Positions 42,923 to 54,569 of a stretch of DNA of 64,000 bases are shown piece by piece. The stretch's first letter is position 1. Every line of letters begins with the position of its first letter. Source of the stretch: Fallopia convolvulus (taxonomy: Eukaryota; Streptophyta; Magnoliopsida; Caryophyllales; Polygonaceae); NCBI GenBank assembly GCA_964016875.1, contig OZ024724.1, forward strand, positions 43,577,820 through 43,641,819, read 5' to 3'. A model generated the notes under the pieces. It did not search any database. It was not told where the DNA came from and saw nothing but the letters and a program-made list of their open reading frames with translations. The position numbers were made by a program, and so were the translations under genes.

Positions 42923-44482
42923 TTCTCCTCCTTTGTCAACGCTTCAAATTGTGTCTAAGTAAGTTCTCTTTCCTTTCTCCTTACTTTCTTAATCAATGGG
43001 GACATTGATGTTTAAGTATGGGGTGGTTTGGGAGATTACTACTTGTTTAGTCTTTATTTGTTTAAGTCATGTGTTGCTTTGTGTTAATATGTGCTTAGTT
43101 GTGTTTAGTTTTGTTTTGAGTCTTTTTCCTTTTGAAATTTTTAGATGGATAAATGCCCTATCCCTTAGATGTTCTAGGACGGAAATTGCTTGCATATCAT
43201 ATAATCCCAATGACATGCTTTAAGAATCACCTAAACCATGATCTTGCTTTTTGAGTTTTGAGCTTATAATGAAAATTGAGCATACATATTTCTAAGTAAA
43301 AGCAATCCAACAAAATGTGAACCTAAGTGAGATATTTTTGGCCTATAAAGGATGTACATTTTTACTTCTTTTCTCTTTTATGTGTGAAATACTCTTTCAA
43401 GTGCAAATATACCAATTGACAATGGCATGGTTATTGTAAAATTTGATACCAATGGAGATATTCTCATTACTTGATTGAATCAAATGATTTTGAACTCATT
43501 TTTATAAGCCTATTATATCCCCTTTCCTACCTATACATGATCCCTCTTTTTGTAGCCCTTATTTTTGAGCTTAAAGCCTATTTCTAGCTCCACAAAAGAA
43601 TTCCCTAGCCATGATAAGCTTGACCCCTTTGATCCGGGAATTAGGACTTAGAAAAAGATTGTTGAAAATTGTCGTGATTTGAATGGGTGAAAACCAAAGA
43701 GATTATGGAAGGTAGATTAAGGGTGTTGTCTTTGAAAATCAAAAGGGATGAAAAGTTTTTTGGGCTCGACATGCATATATGTAGCTCGGTGCCAACCCAA
43801 AGTGGGTCGGTGCCGACCACCCCCGTAAAAAAAAAAAAGAAAAAGAAAAAAAAGAAGAAAGAAAAAGAGAAGTTCCATATAATAAATGCAAAGAGTCCAA
43901 GGCTTTTAAAAGAAATAGAAGAAAGACAAATGATGATAGGTGAAAAAGGGAAGTGCATTGTAAAGTTAAAGTGTTTGGTGATTGAAGAAGAGGAAGGAAC
44001 GTTGGATGAGTGATGTATAGTCTAGGAGTCTTGATTCCCGGACTAGTTAGCACCACAAGGCCAAATTATTTCCACACCCTTTGTTTTACCAAGCCCCATT
44101 ACAACCCGGCCGAATAGAGACTTCTTTGAAGTTTTAATTGAGCCACCCGAGTTCATTTGATGATTTGACTTTTTTTTATTTCTTCGGTGGAGAATTTGTT
44201 TATATAAGTTCCATTGACTATGCGGTTTTGTACTTGGATTTGAGTTGAGAGATCATTGCTATACCCTAAACACTTTGAGAGTTCAGTGAAATACATTCCT
44301 TGGTAAGGTTGGATTGTGATTACTTGAAATGTTCATGTATGCTAGGATGTGGAAGTTGTTTGCTCATTATTCTACTTGTGCTTATTTTTCCTACAAAATG
44401 ATTCTTGAGTTTTGTTTATTGGTTTTGATGCATGCTAAGTGATTGCTTTAGGACAAGCAAGTCTAAGTATGGGGTATTTTGA
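42923..44482 (+). other. Athila-C 3' untranslated region
   Basis: Internal tract AAGTATGGGGTGG at 43013-43025 after AATGGGGACATTGATG; palindrome pair 43786/43807; A/G-rich run 43827-43870; conserved block (reverse complement of ATTCGGCCGGGTTGTAATG) at 44098-44116; terminal tract AAGTATGGGGTATTTT at 44465-44480 beside the LTR. Confidence 0.75.
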
Positions 44483-45962
44483 TGTCGCACTTTCTAGTTA
44501 GTTTTTATGGGTTGTTTTCTAGTTAGGATTGAGTCTTTTCTAAGTTTAATGTGTTGTTTTGAGTCGTTCTTGTGGATTTTCATATTATCTTAAGATATGG
44601 AGTCTACATAAGTGTGTTTGATGTTTTGTAGGTCTTTGAAGCGTTGAGGAAGAGATATTTCGGTTTTTAAAGCTTTCTAGGAGGTGGTGCTAAGTGTCGT
44701 TTGGTGGTGATGTTGAGAGAAGAGCAAGAATCAATGCATGTGAAGATTTGATGATTTAAGAGTGAAGGTTTCAAGGTTTAAGTTCTTGAAGAAGGAGCTA
44801 AAGGACGTCTTAAAAGGCCAAGAACGATTGAAGAAAGAACAATGAAGGAAAGCCGAGCATTGGAGCAAGTTTTGAGCAAGAAATGAGGAAGTTATGTGCA
44901 GCCAAGGGGTCGGTGACGACCCAGCCATGGTCGGTGACGACCCACTCCGTGTGTTGCCGAATTATTGCTTGCGCCTTAAGTTTGGTTTAGTAATTGTTTT
45001 ATTTTTGGGCCTTTTTAAGATAGATTTTAGTTTCCATATAGATTTGTTTCTACCACTATATAAGGATCTTTTAGGGTTTTATTTGAAGAGGCGGATTTTG
45101 GAGAAAAAAACGGTTCTAGGGTTTGTTGTTGAGACGGAACAAGTTGCAAGTTTGGTTTTCTAGTTTTTTTGGATTCCAAGCTCTTGGACAATTAGAGAGA
45201 CTTGGAGGTTTGCTTGAGTTTGTAAGTTTTCTTTTGAATCGAAGTTTTTTTGAATTTGAATCATGTCTTCTCCTTCGTTTATGACTGTTGATTGTTTTAT
45301 GGATCGTGAGTAGTCTACTTTCTAGGGTTGGGGTGAAACCCAACGAGTTATGCATGATTAAGGCATGAATGTTGAATGAACCATCTCTTGTAATCTCTAT
45401 CCATTATCCTCTTGTTTACTATCTATTCCTTGATGAAAGTCAAAGAATGTTCATGTTTATGAGTGAATCGAAAGATTTAGTTGTGAATTTGGATTGTATT
45501 TGGTTGAAACGAAAGTTAAACCTTTAGGAAACAAGTAGGATTGCAAGTTTAGATCTTTATGAAAGTTAAGGTTTTTACTTGATTTATCATGACGAGAGTC
45601 ATACATGGGATTATTTATGGTTGATTTTGATTCATGTTTGCATGCATAAACTTGTTGTGGTGAATCCTTTGCCCTAGATCTTCTTTAATTTGGTTTTTCG
45701 GAATTTTCTCGTACCCGGATAGGTCGGTGACGACCCCTGTTAGGTCGGTGCCGAGCGCCTGTGTTCCTTATTTTCTCCTGCGTTTGTGTTGAAGAGTGGT
45801 CGGTTACGACCTGTTGTGGGTCGGTGTCGAGCCTCAGTTTGAGTGATTTGCTAGTGTTTTGCTTTTGTTTTGTTTTGTTTTGTTAGGATTAGTAGCTAGA
45901 CATAGATTCTTCTAATTCCCGTGGACGAACCTGACCTCCCTGTACTCAGCGGGGTCTTGACT
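44483..45962 (+). repeat. Athila-C 3' LTR, truncated
   Basis: Matches the 5' LTR from its first base to GTCTTGACT (34101) with fewer than twenty differences by eye. The last 35 bp are missing. It is joined to Sirevirus LTR sequence through TGACT. Confidence 0.93.
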
Positions 45963-46425
45963 TTGGTTTGAACTAGGTAAACTTCTTGGATCAATCGGAC
46001 CGTTGGATGAAGCGTAATAGTCTGATCCTCAAACTGTTCCTTCGGGTTGTCTGAGACAGAATCACGCGATCTGCGCTGAACGGTCGTTGTCCTCACATGT
46101 GAGTTCCCATGTCATGGGAACTGTCTTCTTCAGAGTTCCCTTGATGGAAACTCTTCATCGTTGTACGCTTGTGTTCTCTTGATCATTTCTGGGAGTTCCC
46201 ACATCATGGGAACTTTCCTCTTCAGAGTTCCCTTGATGGAAACTTTGCATTGTGGCCTGTTGTGGCTTTTGGTCATTCATAGAAGTTCTTGGTTGTACCT
46301 GTGTTCCTTAGAAATACTTGAACAAACCACATTAGTTCCCTATGGTGTTTGTCATTATCAAAACTTAAGAGAATTACATCGTTGATCCGTTGTTTAGAAC
46401 CAGAGGTCCCAACAACGTCCCAACA
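45958..46425 (-). repeat. Sirevirus 5' LTR remnant
   Basis: Matches the 3' LTR from about 24759 to 25225. The inner part is lost at the junction with the Athila-C right LTR at 45958-45962, which share TGACT. Confidence 0.85.
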
Positions 46426-46430
46426 ACCCT

Positions 46431-47264
46431 CCCTCGGCTTGAATGAAAATACTGGAACTATACCAATAGTTCTTGTTGAGCAACTGAGCATGAGCCGGCG
46501 TGTAGCGAGTGAGGTCGACTTCAAAGTTTGTAGCCAAAAGACTAACCAAGTTACCACACCATACCTCCTTGGACTTGGTTGATTTCTCTATGTAGTAGAG
46601 CCATTCATACCCCAAATTCAAAAGGGTCGGGCTCCTCGAAAAGGATAGTGCGGAGACAAGCAACTTCCGTCCTTGTTGGCCTGTTCAACTCTCGCTTTGG
46701 CCAGAATGTAGCGGCTAGGACTCGGAGAATGATCCTGAAAATGGGGTTGATGATGCTTGCCCCAGATAATACCGCTGTGGAGGACTGGACCTCCCCGGTT
46801 ATGTAGCTCCAAGTCCGAGTCACCTTGTAGTCCTTCAAGCTGTACTCCCTAGAAGGGTTCGGGAGCTCCAGAAGTGCATTGAACTCTGCCATGGTGAATT
46901 CACGGCTCACATTACCGAGCCGAAATCGGATGCGCCCCGCCGAATTTTTCGACGGAAAGCTAGTCTCTAGAGTAGCCAGAAACTCGGATGTGAGGGTCAG
47001 AAAGTGTGGTAGATTTTCCTTCTTCAGCAAATGAGCGGCACCGAGAATAACGATGGCCTCCTTGACATCCGTTTAAATCCCTGTGTGTATGGCACTTGAC
47101 TTTGAGAACCACCGATTATTGTGGTCCTTGTCTAAGATGGCATGGTAACGATCTGCTTGCCCCTGGATACGCAAGATCACATTATCCATGCGTGGTGGAG
47201 ATGGGGACCTCTGGTTCCTTCTCTTCTTCTGAGCTCGGGTAGCGGGTTTGTTGGAACTTGCTAT
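46431..47264 (-). pseudogene. Athila-B ORF2, 5' part, start codon lost
   Basis: Homologous to ORF2 of A and C: basic N-terminus (ASSNKPATRAQKKRRNQR), then HFLTLTSEFLATLETSFPSK, FRLGNVSREFTMAEFNALLE and NPIFRIILRVLAATFWPKRE. The expected ATG at 47264-47262 reads ATA, in frame, right after the splice-acceptor-like TTGTTTTGTAGATCAA. A stop near 47073 and frameshifts near 46605 break the frame. The Sirevirus insertion at 46430 ends it. The rest lies at 23361-24143. Confidence 0.75.
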
Positions 47265-47299
47265 TTGATCTACAAAACAATCATGATTTTCCAAAGTAA

Positions 47300-48575
47300 G
47301 ATCCACTCAAGTAGATAGACAAGAGACCCATACTTGGTCTCAAAACAGACCTCGGAATTATTCGTTAACTACCCAATTGGGTCGTTTACAAATCTGGACT
47401 GGTTATTGATCTTTGATGCTACGCAGGGTCATTAACGAGCCCGGGTGGGTCGTTAACGAGCTGCCGAGAGCCAGTTCGCAGAATTCCGAGTGTCATCAAC
47501 TTCAAAAATCAGATCATAAATCAAGTATGAATCCTCTATACTCCCCCACTAGACACACAATCGGGTTTATGCACCCTATACTTGCTCAATTACCCATCCC
47601 GATCATGCTAATATTACCCAAACTTGTCATGCAAAGATTGAACTTAAGATTAGAATAAGAAAAATTCATGCTTTTTAAATCAAGTTATTGCAATAGAGTT
47701 TCTAGCATGAATAACTTTCCCTAGTCAAGAAAAACTTAAACATAATCAAAATTCATGAGCAAAATTCAATCATGCAAATCGATCCTCTCTATAAACAAGA
47801 TCCAAGACATGAAATTTCTACCCTAAGAACCATGAATCATGCAATTTAAGAGTTAGGGGTTAGAAATCATACCTAAGAATCTGGAAATTTGAAGAACAAG
47901 AGATCGAAATTGGGTGGCTAACGAGCGTGGACCTCGTCGGTAGGAAAAACGGTGTTTCGGGCTTTATTAACGACAGGGTCTCCAACGGTCGGTGGAGTGA
48001 AAGATTCCGATCGATGGTGAGAGTATTCGATGGAGGTTTGAAGGATTTGGAGTTTTGAGATTTGTGGGTAAGGGTTTTGAGAGTTTGGAAGGGTTAAATA
48101 GAAGGGAGTAGAAATAGGAGGGGAGGGGTAGGTAGTGGCGTCTGGGGGGTAAGAAATAGGGTAGAAGATAAATGATAGATTAGGGTTAGAAAAACATACC
48201 TACCCGAGTCGGTTCGCCAAACCGGGTCGTTAACGACCTTGGGTTGGTCGTTAACGAGCCACTGTAGCCTCCTTGAGTAATTTTCGAGCCCCTTTTTCTG
48301 CATCTTGTTAGCTCTAAATTTACCCTAATTTCTATCCTAAAAAACTACTAAAAAAACTCAAAAGAAAACTAAGAAAAAGAATCTAAAAAGAAAAATCTAA
48401 TCTATACTAAAAGCGGGTTGCCTCCCGTAAGCGCTATGTTTAACGTCGTCAACCCGACATACTTCCCTTGGCTAGTCCGATGTTGTGAGAGCCATAGTTA
48501 CTCTAATCTCTTCATTTGGGTCAGGTTGCTCGTGGAACTTTTCACTCGGTGGCCATTAACTTTGAAGATTGTGCC
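47300..48575. other. Athila-B noncoding gap between integrase and ORF2
   Basis: Contains the conserved GGGAGGCAACCCGC (minus strand, near 48415-48428), palindrome pairs 48227/48248 and 47429/47450, and further TTAA-core copies around 47920-47980. Confidence 0.7.
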
Positions 48576-51500
48576 TTAGTTATCGATCAACTCTACCGCA
48601 CCGTGAAGATAAATGTGATGAACCACAAATGGCCCACTCCATCTTGTCCTAAGCTTCCCTGGAAATAGACGGAGTCTAGAGTTGAAAAGAAGTACCTTGT
48701 CACCAACCTCATAGGTTTTGGGCACCGGTTTCCGATCATGCCACCGTTTGGTGCGCTCCTTGTAAATTTCAGCATTTTCATACGCCTTAAGTCTCAAACT
48801 CCTCCAGTGCTTGAAAATCTATGAATCGTTTTGCTCCAGCTGCGTCGAGGTTCATGTTGAGCTCTTTAAGAGCCCATAGTGCTTTATGATCCATCTCGAC
48901 CGGTAAGTGACATGCTTTTCCATACACTAGGTTATAAGGAGTGGTGCGTAGAGGCGTCTTGTATGTTGTCCTGTATGCCAAAAGAACGTCATCCAATTTA
49001 GAAGACCAATCCTTCCTTGAACGCGACACTGTCTTCTCCAATATGCTCTTTATTTTCCTGTTTGAAACTTCAACTTGGCCACTAGTTTGGGGATGATATG
49101 GTGTTTCCACCCGATGTGATACCCCATACTTTGCCAAAAGCTTCAAAACTCCGCTTTATTAAATGGGAACCGCCATCACTAATGAGGATTCTTGGAACGC
49201 CAAACCTAGGAAAAATGTTAGTCTTAATAAACTTGGCTACGGTGTTAGCGTCGTTGGTCCTTGTAGCAACGGCTTCCACCCACTTAGAGACATAATCGAC
49301 TGCCACTAAGATGTACTTGTAGGGGCTTGATGCGGGAAAAGGTCCCATGAAGTATATCCCCCATACGTCGAATAACTCGACCTCTAGTATCCCAGTTAGT
49401 GGATTCTCATGTCTCCAAGGAATGTTGCTTGAGCGTTGGCATCCATCACATGCTGTAACAAATGCTTGAACATCTTTGAACATGGTCGGCCAATAGAGAC
49501 CACTTTAAAGAATCTTCGCCGTGGTTTTGAACCCTTTTGCATGGCCTCCAGTTGGAAGTGTGTGACACTGGCGGATCACATTCTCTATCTCTTCTTCTAG
49601 GATGCAGCGTCTAAAGAGGTGATCACTTCCTTGCTTAAACAAGTAAGGATCATCCCAATAGTACTGTTTTACATCATGGAGAAACTTTTTTTTCTTCCGT
49701 GGAGTTAGTCCGTTGGGAATTATGCCTCCTACAACATAGTTAGCAAAATCCGTGAACGAAGGGACTTTCGACCCTCTAACCGCATGAATTGATATTGAAG
49801 CAGAAGCAGAAGTAGAAGAGGGAGAAGGAATTGAACTGGATTGAGCTAGTTCTGGTTCACAGATCTTACCTGACCAATTCCTCATCGGACTTGAGTGGGT
49901 CGTTAACGAGCCTGGAGAGGTTGTGTGACCCTCGGTAACGACCTCCCGTGGCATGATAGCAATCTCCCTAACTGATGTGTCGATGCTCCTTGGGACTTTG
50001 CTCTCGTGATCTATGCATTTCAGCCTCGGTGCCTCGTTAACGACCCTGAAGGGGTCGGTGATTAGGGTTTTGTTGAGTTCGACCTCATTCAGCATGAGGT
50101 GTTCGTCTGGTCTGTCGATGCTCCTAGGGCATGTTGGGTTCTACAGACGTTCTACAGACGTTTTATTGGCACTTTGTTGTTAGATTCAGTGATATGCTCA
50201 ACTAGAAGCCTGGATAAGTGGTCGGCCACTAGGTTTTCTGCTCCCTTCTTGTCTCTTATTTCATGGTCAAATTCCTTTAATAAGAGCATCCAACGAAGCA
50301 ATCTAGGCTTGGCATCCTTTTTGGCCATTAGGTATCTAACGGCCTCATGGTCAGTATAAACAATCACTTTTGATCCAACAAGATAGGATCGGAATTTTTC
50401 AAAGGCAAATACCACAGCCAAAAACTCCTTCTCCGTTGTGGTATACTTACTATGCGCCTCATCCAGCGTCTTACTGGCGTAGTAGATGGCATGGAGTTTT
50501 TTATCCTTCCGTTGCCCCAAAACTGCGCCTACTGTATAGTCACTTGCATCGCACATGATCTCAAAGGGGAGTATCCAATCTGGAGACTACATAATAGGGG
50601 CGGACACGAGGGCGGCTCTTAACCTGTAAAAAGCTTCAAGACACTCTGGAGACAACTCAAACACTACATCTTTCATTAGTAGGTTAGTCAAAGGTTTAGC
50701 TATCTTAGAGAAATCCTGAATAAAACGTCTGTAGAACCCAACATGCCCTAGGAAACTCCTAATGTCTCTTACAGAAGAGGGAGGAGGTAGTTTATCTATA
50801 AGCTCAATTTTTGATTTGCCTACTTCTATCCCTCTTTTAGAGACAAGGTGTCCTAGTACTATCCCTTCTTGAACCCATGAAATGGCATTTTTTCCAATTC
50901 AAAACAAGATTGGTTTCTTCGCATCTTTTAAGCACACGTGCAAGATTAGCAACACAAGCATCAAATGAAGAACCATAAACAAAGAAATCATCCATGAAAA
51001 CCTCTACAATCTCTTCTATCATATCCGAAAAAATAGCCATCATACACCTTTGAAAGGTGGCAGGGGCATTGCAAATCCCAAATGGCATTCTCTTATAAGC
51101 AAAGGTTCCATAAGGACATGTAAAGGTAGTCTTCTCCTGATCGTCAGGATGAATGGGAATCTACCAAAAACCGCTATAGCCATCTAGATGACAAAAATAA
51201 TCATGCTGGGCTAAGGGTTCTAAAACCTAATCAATGAAAGGAAGCGGAAAATGATCTTTTCTAGTGACACTATTAAGCTTCATGTAATCAATGCACAACC
51301 TCCAAGTGGTGGTGGTTCTAGTTGGAATAAGCTCTCCCTTTTCGTTTTCTATAACAGTCATCCCCCCTTTTTTTGGAACTACATGGACCGGACTCACCTA
51401 TTGGTTGTCCGATATAGGAAATATGATCCCAGCATCAAGTAATTTAATAATTTCTTTTTTTATCACATCCTTCATGTTAGGATTTAATCTACGTTGATGC

Positions 51501-51784
51501 TCTATGGTGGGTTTATGATTGTCCTCCATGTATATTCTATGCATGCAGAGAGAAGGGGATATGCCTGTTATATCATCAAGGGAGTAGCCTATGGCTTTTC
51601 TATGCATTCTAAGTATGCTCAACAGTTTCTCTACTTCCTCTTCTTTTAATTTGGCATTAATGATGACCGGTAAAGTAGAATTAGGACCAAGAAATTCATA
51701 CCTGAGAGAGTCTGGGAGAGGCTTTAGTGTTGGATAAGGTTCGGCTGGAATGAGAATTGGTTCTTCTGGATCCGTCTTCAACAC
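48576..51784 (-). pseudogene. Athila-B reverse transcriptase, RNase H and integrase, broken
   Basis: A pol remnant in several frames. It includes a pre-RT segment (PDSLRYEFLGPNSTLPVIIN, 51784-51398), RT with the active site FMDDFFVYG (51088-50837), RNase H starting CDASDYTVGAVLGQRKDKK (50556-50152), the integrase zinc finger (QCHTLPTGGH, then CDGCQ) and the catalytic core (49483-49082). Its C-terminal WSGPFVVHHIY ends near 48576. In the core the first catalytic aspartate is replaced: GIYFMGPF where Athila-C has GIDFMGPF. Stops and frameshifts occur near 51398, 50837, 49505 and 49090. The RNase H-integrase linker carries palindromes at 49900-50065. Not functional. Confidence 0.88.
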
Positions 51785-51970
51785 TTCTTCCAGGTATTCG
51801 AATGCTGAGATCTCACAGTCCTCGGTCAGGGTCGTTAACGATGTTGATTGGGTCGTTTACGAGCTTGCTTCTTCTGCCAAGAGAATCGGTAGTGAGGTAC
51901 GGGGGCTCGTTACTGAAACTGCAGGGGCTATCTCGGCCCATCTTTGACTGGAGAACTCTTCATGCGACAC

Positions 51971-54450
51971 CTATCTTCCAACAAGGTCCCCACATTCAAT
52001 GACTTCATTGTGGGTGTAGAGCATCTTGACTTCGGCTCTATCGGTATCCTTCATAGATTGTTTGAACCAGAATTTCGTCACCTCATCCCCAATTTTGAAA
52101 GTTAGGAGTCCCCTCCTAACATCAAGTATGGCTCCAGCGGTGGTGAGGAACGGTCTCCCTAGAATAATAGGAACTACCGGGTCTTCGGGCATTGCCATGA
52201 CTATGAAATCATTCGGGACAAAGAATTTGCCCACTTGTACTGGGAAATCTTCTACAATCCCTGTTGGTCTGATGCAAGAGCCATTGGCCATGTATAGCCG
52301 CATGTTGATTGGCTCTAACGGTCCCATATTGGCTTTTGACCATATTGAGAGAGGGAGTAAACTAGCACTGGCTCCCAAATCACATAAAGCTTTAAATTTG
52401 TGGTCGCCTATGCCAATTGTGATGGCAAATCTCCCTGGATCTCCAAGCTTTTCTGGTAGTGCAATAGAGCGGACTTCATCCTGCAATTCTGTGATGGATC
52501 TTTTCCTGCTAAGAATATCTTTCAAGAATTTTGTGTAAGCCGACATTTTGCTTAGGGCCTCAACGAATGGGATGGAAATAATAATGCCCTGAAGAATCTT
52601 CACAAAACGCTTGAACTTACTCTCAGTAGAGTCCATAGATTTCTTAGTGGGAAATAGAAGAGATTTCACGTTATCGGAACCAAGTTAGGCTCGAGAGGTG
52701 AAAGTACCGGGTCGACACTAGGGTCGTTAGGTGTCCTCGGCGGGTCGTTACCGACCTTGGTGGGGTCGTTAACTATCCTGGGATGGAGAGGAAGGCTCGG
52801 ATTAGAAAACTTACCTGAATTAGGGTCGTTAGGTACCCTCAGAGCCTCGTCGCCATGGTATGCTTGTTCGATAACTACCCTCGCTGGCTCGTTACCGAGC
52901 TGAACTGTGGCGTCCTCTTCCTTCTTGTCCTCAGCTTGGACTCGCTCCGGCAATGTCTTCCCGCTCCTAAGGTGCACCGCTGCAATTGGTCCCCTAGGGT
53001 TTTCTTTGGGATGGCCCGGAAGTTGCCCTTGAGGCCTCGGAATCTGTGCAGCAAGGTTCTCTAGTTGGGAATCGACATTCTTCTTCCATATATCGAACTC
53101 TCCCCATCTTTTATTTTGTTGGTTCAGGTTGGCTTGAACTTCGTTAACCTTGTTAGTTACTCCGTTAAGGCCTTCATGTAACCTTTGAACCCATGATCGT
53201 GGCTCCTGGTGGCCTGGAGGTCGATAAGGCGCAGGTTGTCTATCCGGCGGAGGCGCTGCATAGTTTGGATTTGGATTTTGATTGCCCCACGCCTAATAAT
53301 TGTTTGACCTGTCAAAATAGCTAGGTTGGTTCCTGTATGGGCCTCTCATATAATTCATCTCAACAATTATCTCAGCGGCTCTAACCTGCTCTATGTTAAT
53401 ACAAGCAGAAGTACTATGGGCAGAAGAACCACACTCTTGACAAGATTGAGAGGATTTCAGAAAACTTACCTGCTTCTTCAAACGGTTGACCTCATCTTGT
53501 AGAAATTGAGTTTTAACATCCGGATTAACTTCTTCTCGGTTAGGCATGTAGAGACGTTTCTGGGGCTTTGGAGTTTGTTGGGTTCCATACATGGCATCAT
53601 AATTGGACAGCTTATCCAGCAATTCCCATGCAGCTGTAGGGTCCATCTCTATAAAACCGCACGCAGTATGCGTGTTGATGCGGTTCTTAGTCTCTGCATT
53701 GATACCTTGGAAAAAGATTTCTTGCAAAACATATAAAGGTTGCCCATGAGTGGGACACTGTCTAAGCATCTCTTTAAATCTTTCCCATGTTTCAACAAAA
53801 GTTTCATTAGGCAGCTGGTGATAGGAGGTGATGCATTTACTCAACTCCGTTGTCTTGCAGGCGGGAAGAATTTTGTAAGAAATTGATCATACAAGTTTTT
53901 CCAAGTCCTTATAGACTTAGGAGGTAAGCTCTCCAACCAGCTCAGGGCCTTTCCAGCAAGAGACCACCTGAAAGCTTTTAACATAACATATTCAAGTGAG
54001 ACACCTTCAGCAGCTATGGTGTCACATAAATCAAGAAAATTTCTAATATGCTCCATAGGGCACTCAGTAGGTTTCCCTTCAAACTGAGCCCGTTTGATCA
54101 AGGATATGAATTGAGATTTAATCTCAAAAGTTTTCTCTATCTCCGGAAGCACAATCGGAGACTCCGGCACCCTCATTTCTGGATGCATATAATGTTTGGC
54201 ATTCCTCGGATAGGCATTCAGCTCTTCATATAGATGAGAATTGTTAGCTCGTTGACACGCAGCTTCGGCAGCAGCGCCTTCCTTCTCGGTTTTCAACGCC
54301 TCCATCTGAGTCCGGAGGACTTCCAACTGACGAGCCATCTCTTCAGGTGTGGCCATGGCTCGGTTCTCTCGACGTCTACGGTGCAGGGAACGTTTAGGTT
54401 GGAATAGTAACCAGTGTTGTCAAATTCAAGCCTCCGACGTCCTACCGGCA
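51971..54450 (-). pseudogene. Athila-B gag-protease, broken
   Basis: Homologous to the Athila-C gag-protease along its length. It has the N-terminal MATPEEMARQLEVLRTQ coiled coil (54356), the capsid region to FFPPAR (53841), a frameshift, then ITSYHQLPNETFVETWERFK, the zinc knuckle CQECGSSAHSTSAC and a stop near 53293. Remnants of the proline-rich linker follow. The protease at 52669-51971 carries the CDLGASASLLP active site and IILGRPFLTTAGA. At least one frameshift and several stops separate the pieces, and the N-terminal leader is in another frame. The linker (52980-52680) contains TCG-N4-CGA copies at 52724, 52745 and 52766. Confidence 0.85.
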
Positions 54451-54548
54451 TACGCTGAGAAAACAGACAAAGAAAACAAAAATTAAAAAAAAAAAAAGTG
54501 GGGTCGGGCTATTCCCAGACCCACAGATAAACAAACAAACATGTTGCT

Positions 54549-54566
54549 TCCCCGGCAACGGTGCCA
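54549..54566 (-). other. Athila-B primer binding site
   Basis: The minus strand reads TGGCACCGTTGCCGGGGA, one base different from the A and C sites, just inside the 5' LTR. Confidence 0.8.
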
Positions 54567-54569
54567 ATT

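Larger units (their letters stand above)
32631..45962 (+). mobile_element. Athila-C: best-preserved Athila element, inserted in Sirevirus gag
   Basis: Left LTR 32631-34136 (1506 bp); right LTR 44483-45962, lacking its last 35 bp. Order on plus: LTR, primer site, gag-protease, pol (RT-RNase H-integrase), noncoding gap, ORF2, 3' UTR with two polypurine-like tracts, LTR. By eye the LTRs differ at under twenty sites. gag-pol is a single frame broken by one TAA, and ORF2 is intact. Integrase lacks a chromodomain, and the primer site is the Athila type. The right target duplication is lost with the deletion that also removed Sirevirus sequence. Confidence 0.95.
24149..46425 (-). mobile_element. Sirevirus-type Ty1/copia element, split by Athila-C and lacking its 5' part
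   Basis: Flanked by a perfect ACCCT duplication (24144-24148 and 46426-46430) inside Athila-B ORF2. The 3' LTR (24149-25225) is whole. Only the outer 468 bp or so of the 5' LTR remain (about 45958-46425), because a deletion removed the rest with the primer site, the leader and most of gag. Minus-strand order of what remains: 5' LTR outer part, gag with zinc knuckle and coiled coil, integrase, RT and RNase H, a further ORF, polypurine tract, 3' LTR. Order integrase-RT makes it Ty1/copia. The coiled-coil gag extension and extra 3' ORF suit the Sirevirus (Maximus/SIRE) lineage. The protease core is missing. GGGAAC/GTTCCC words are very frequent throughout. Confidence 0.88.
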
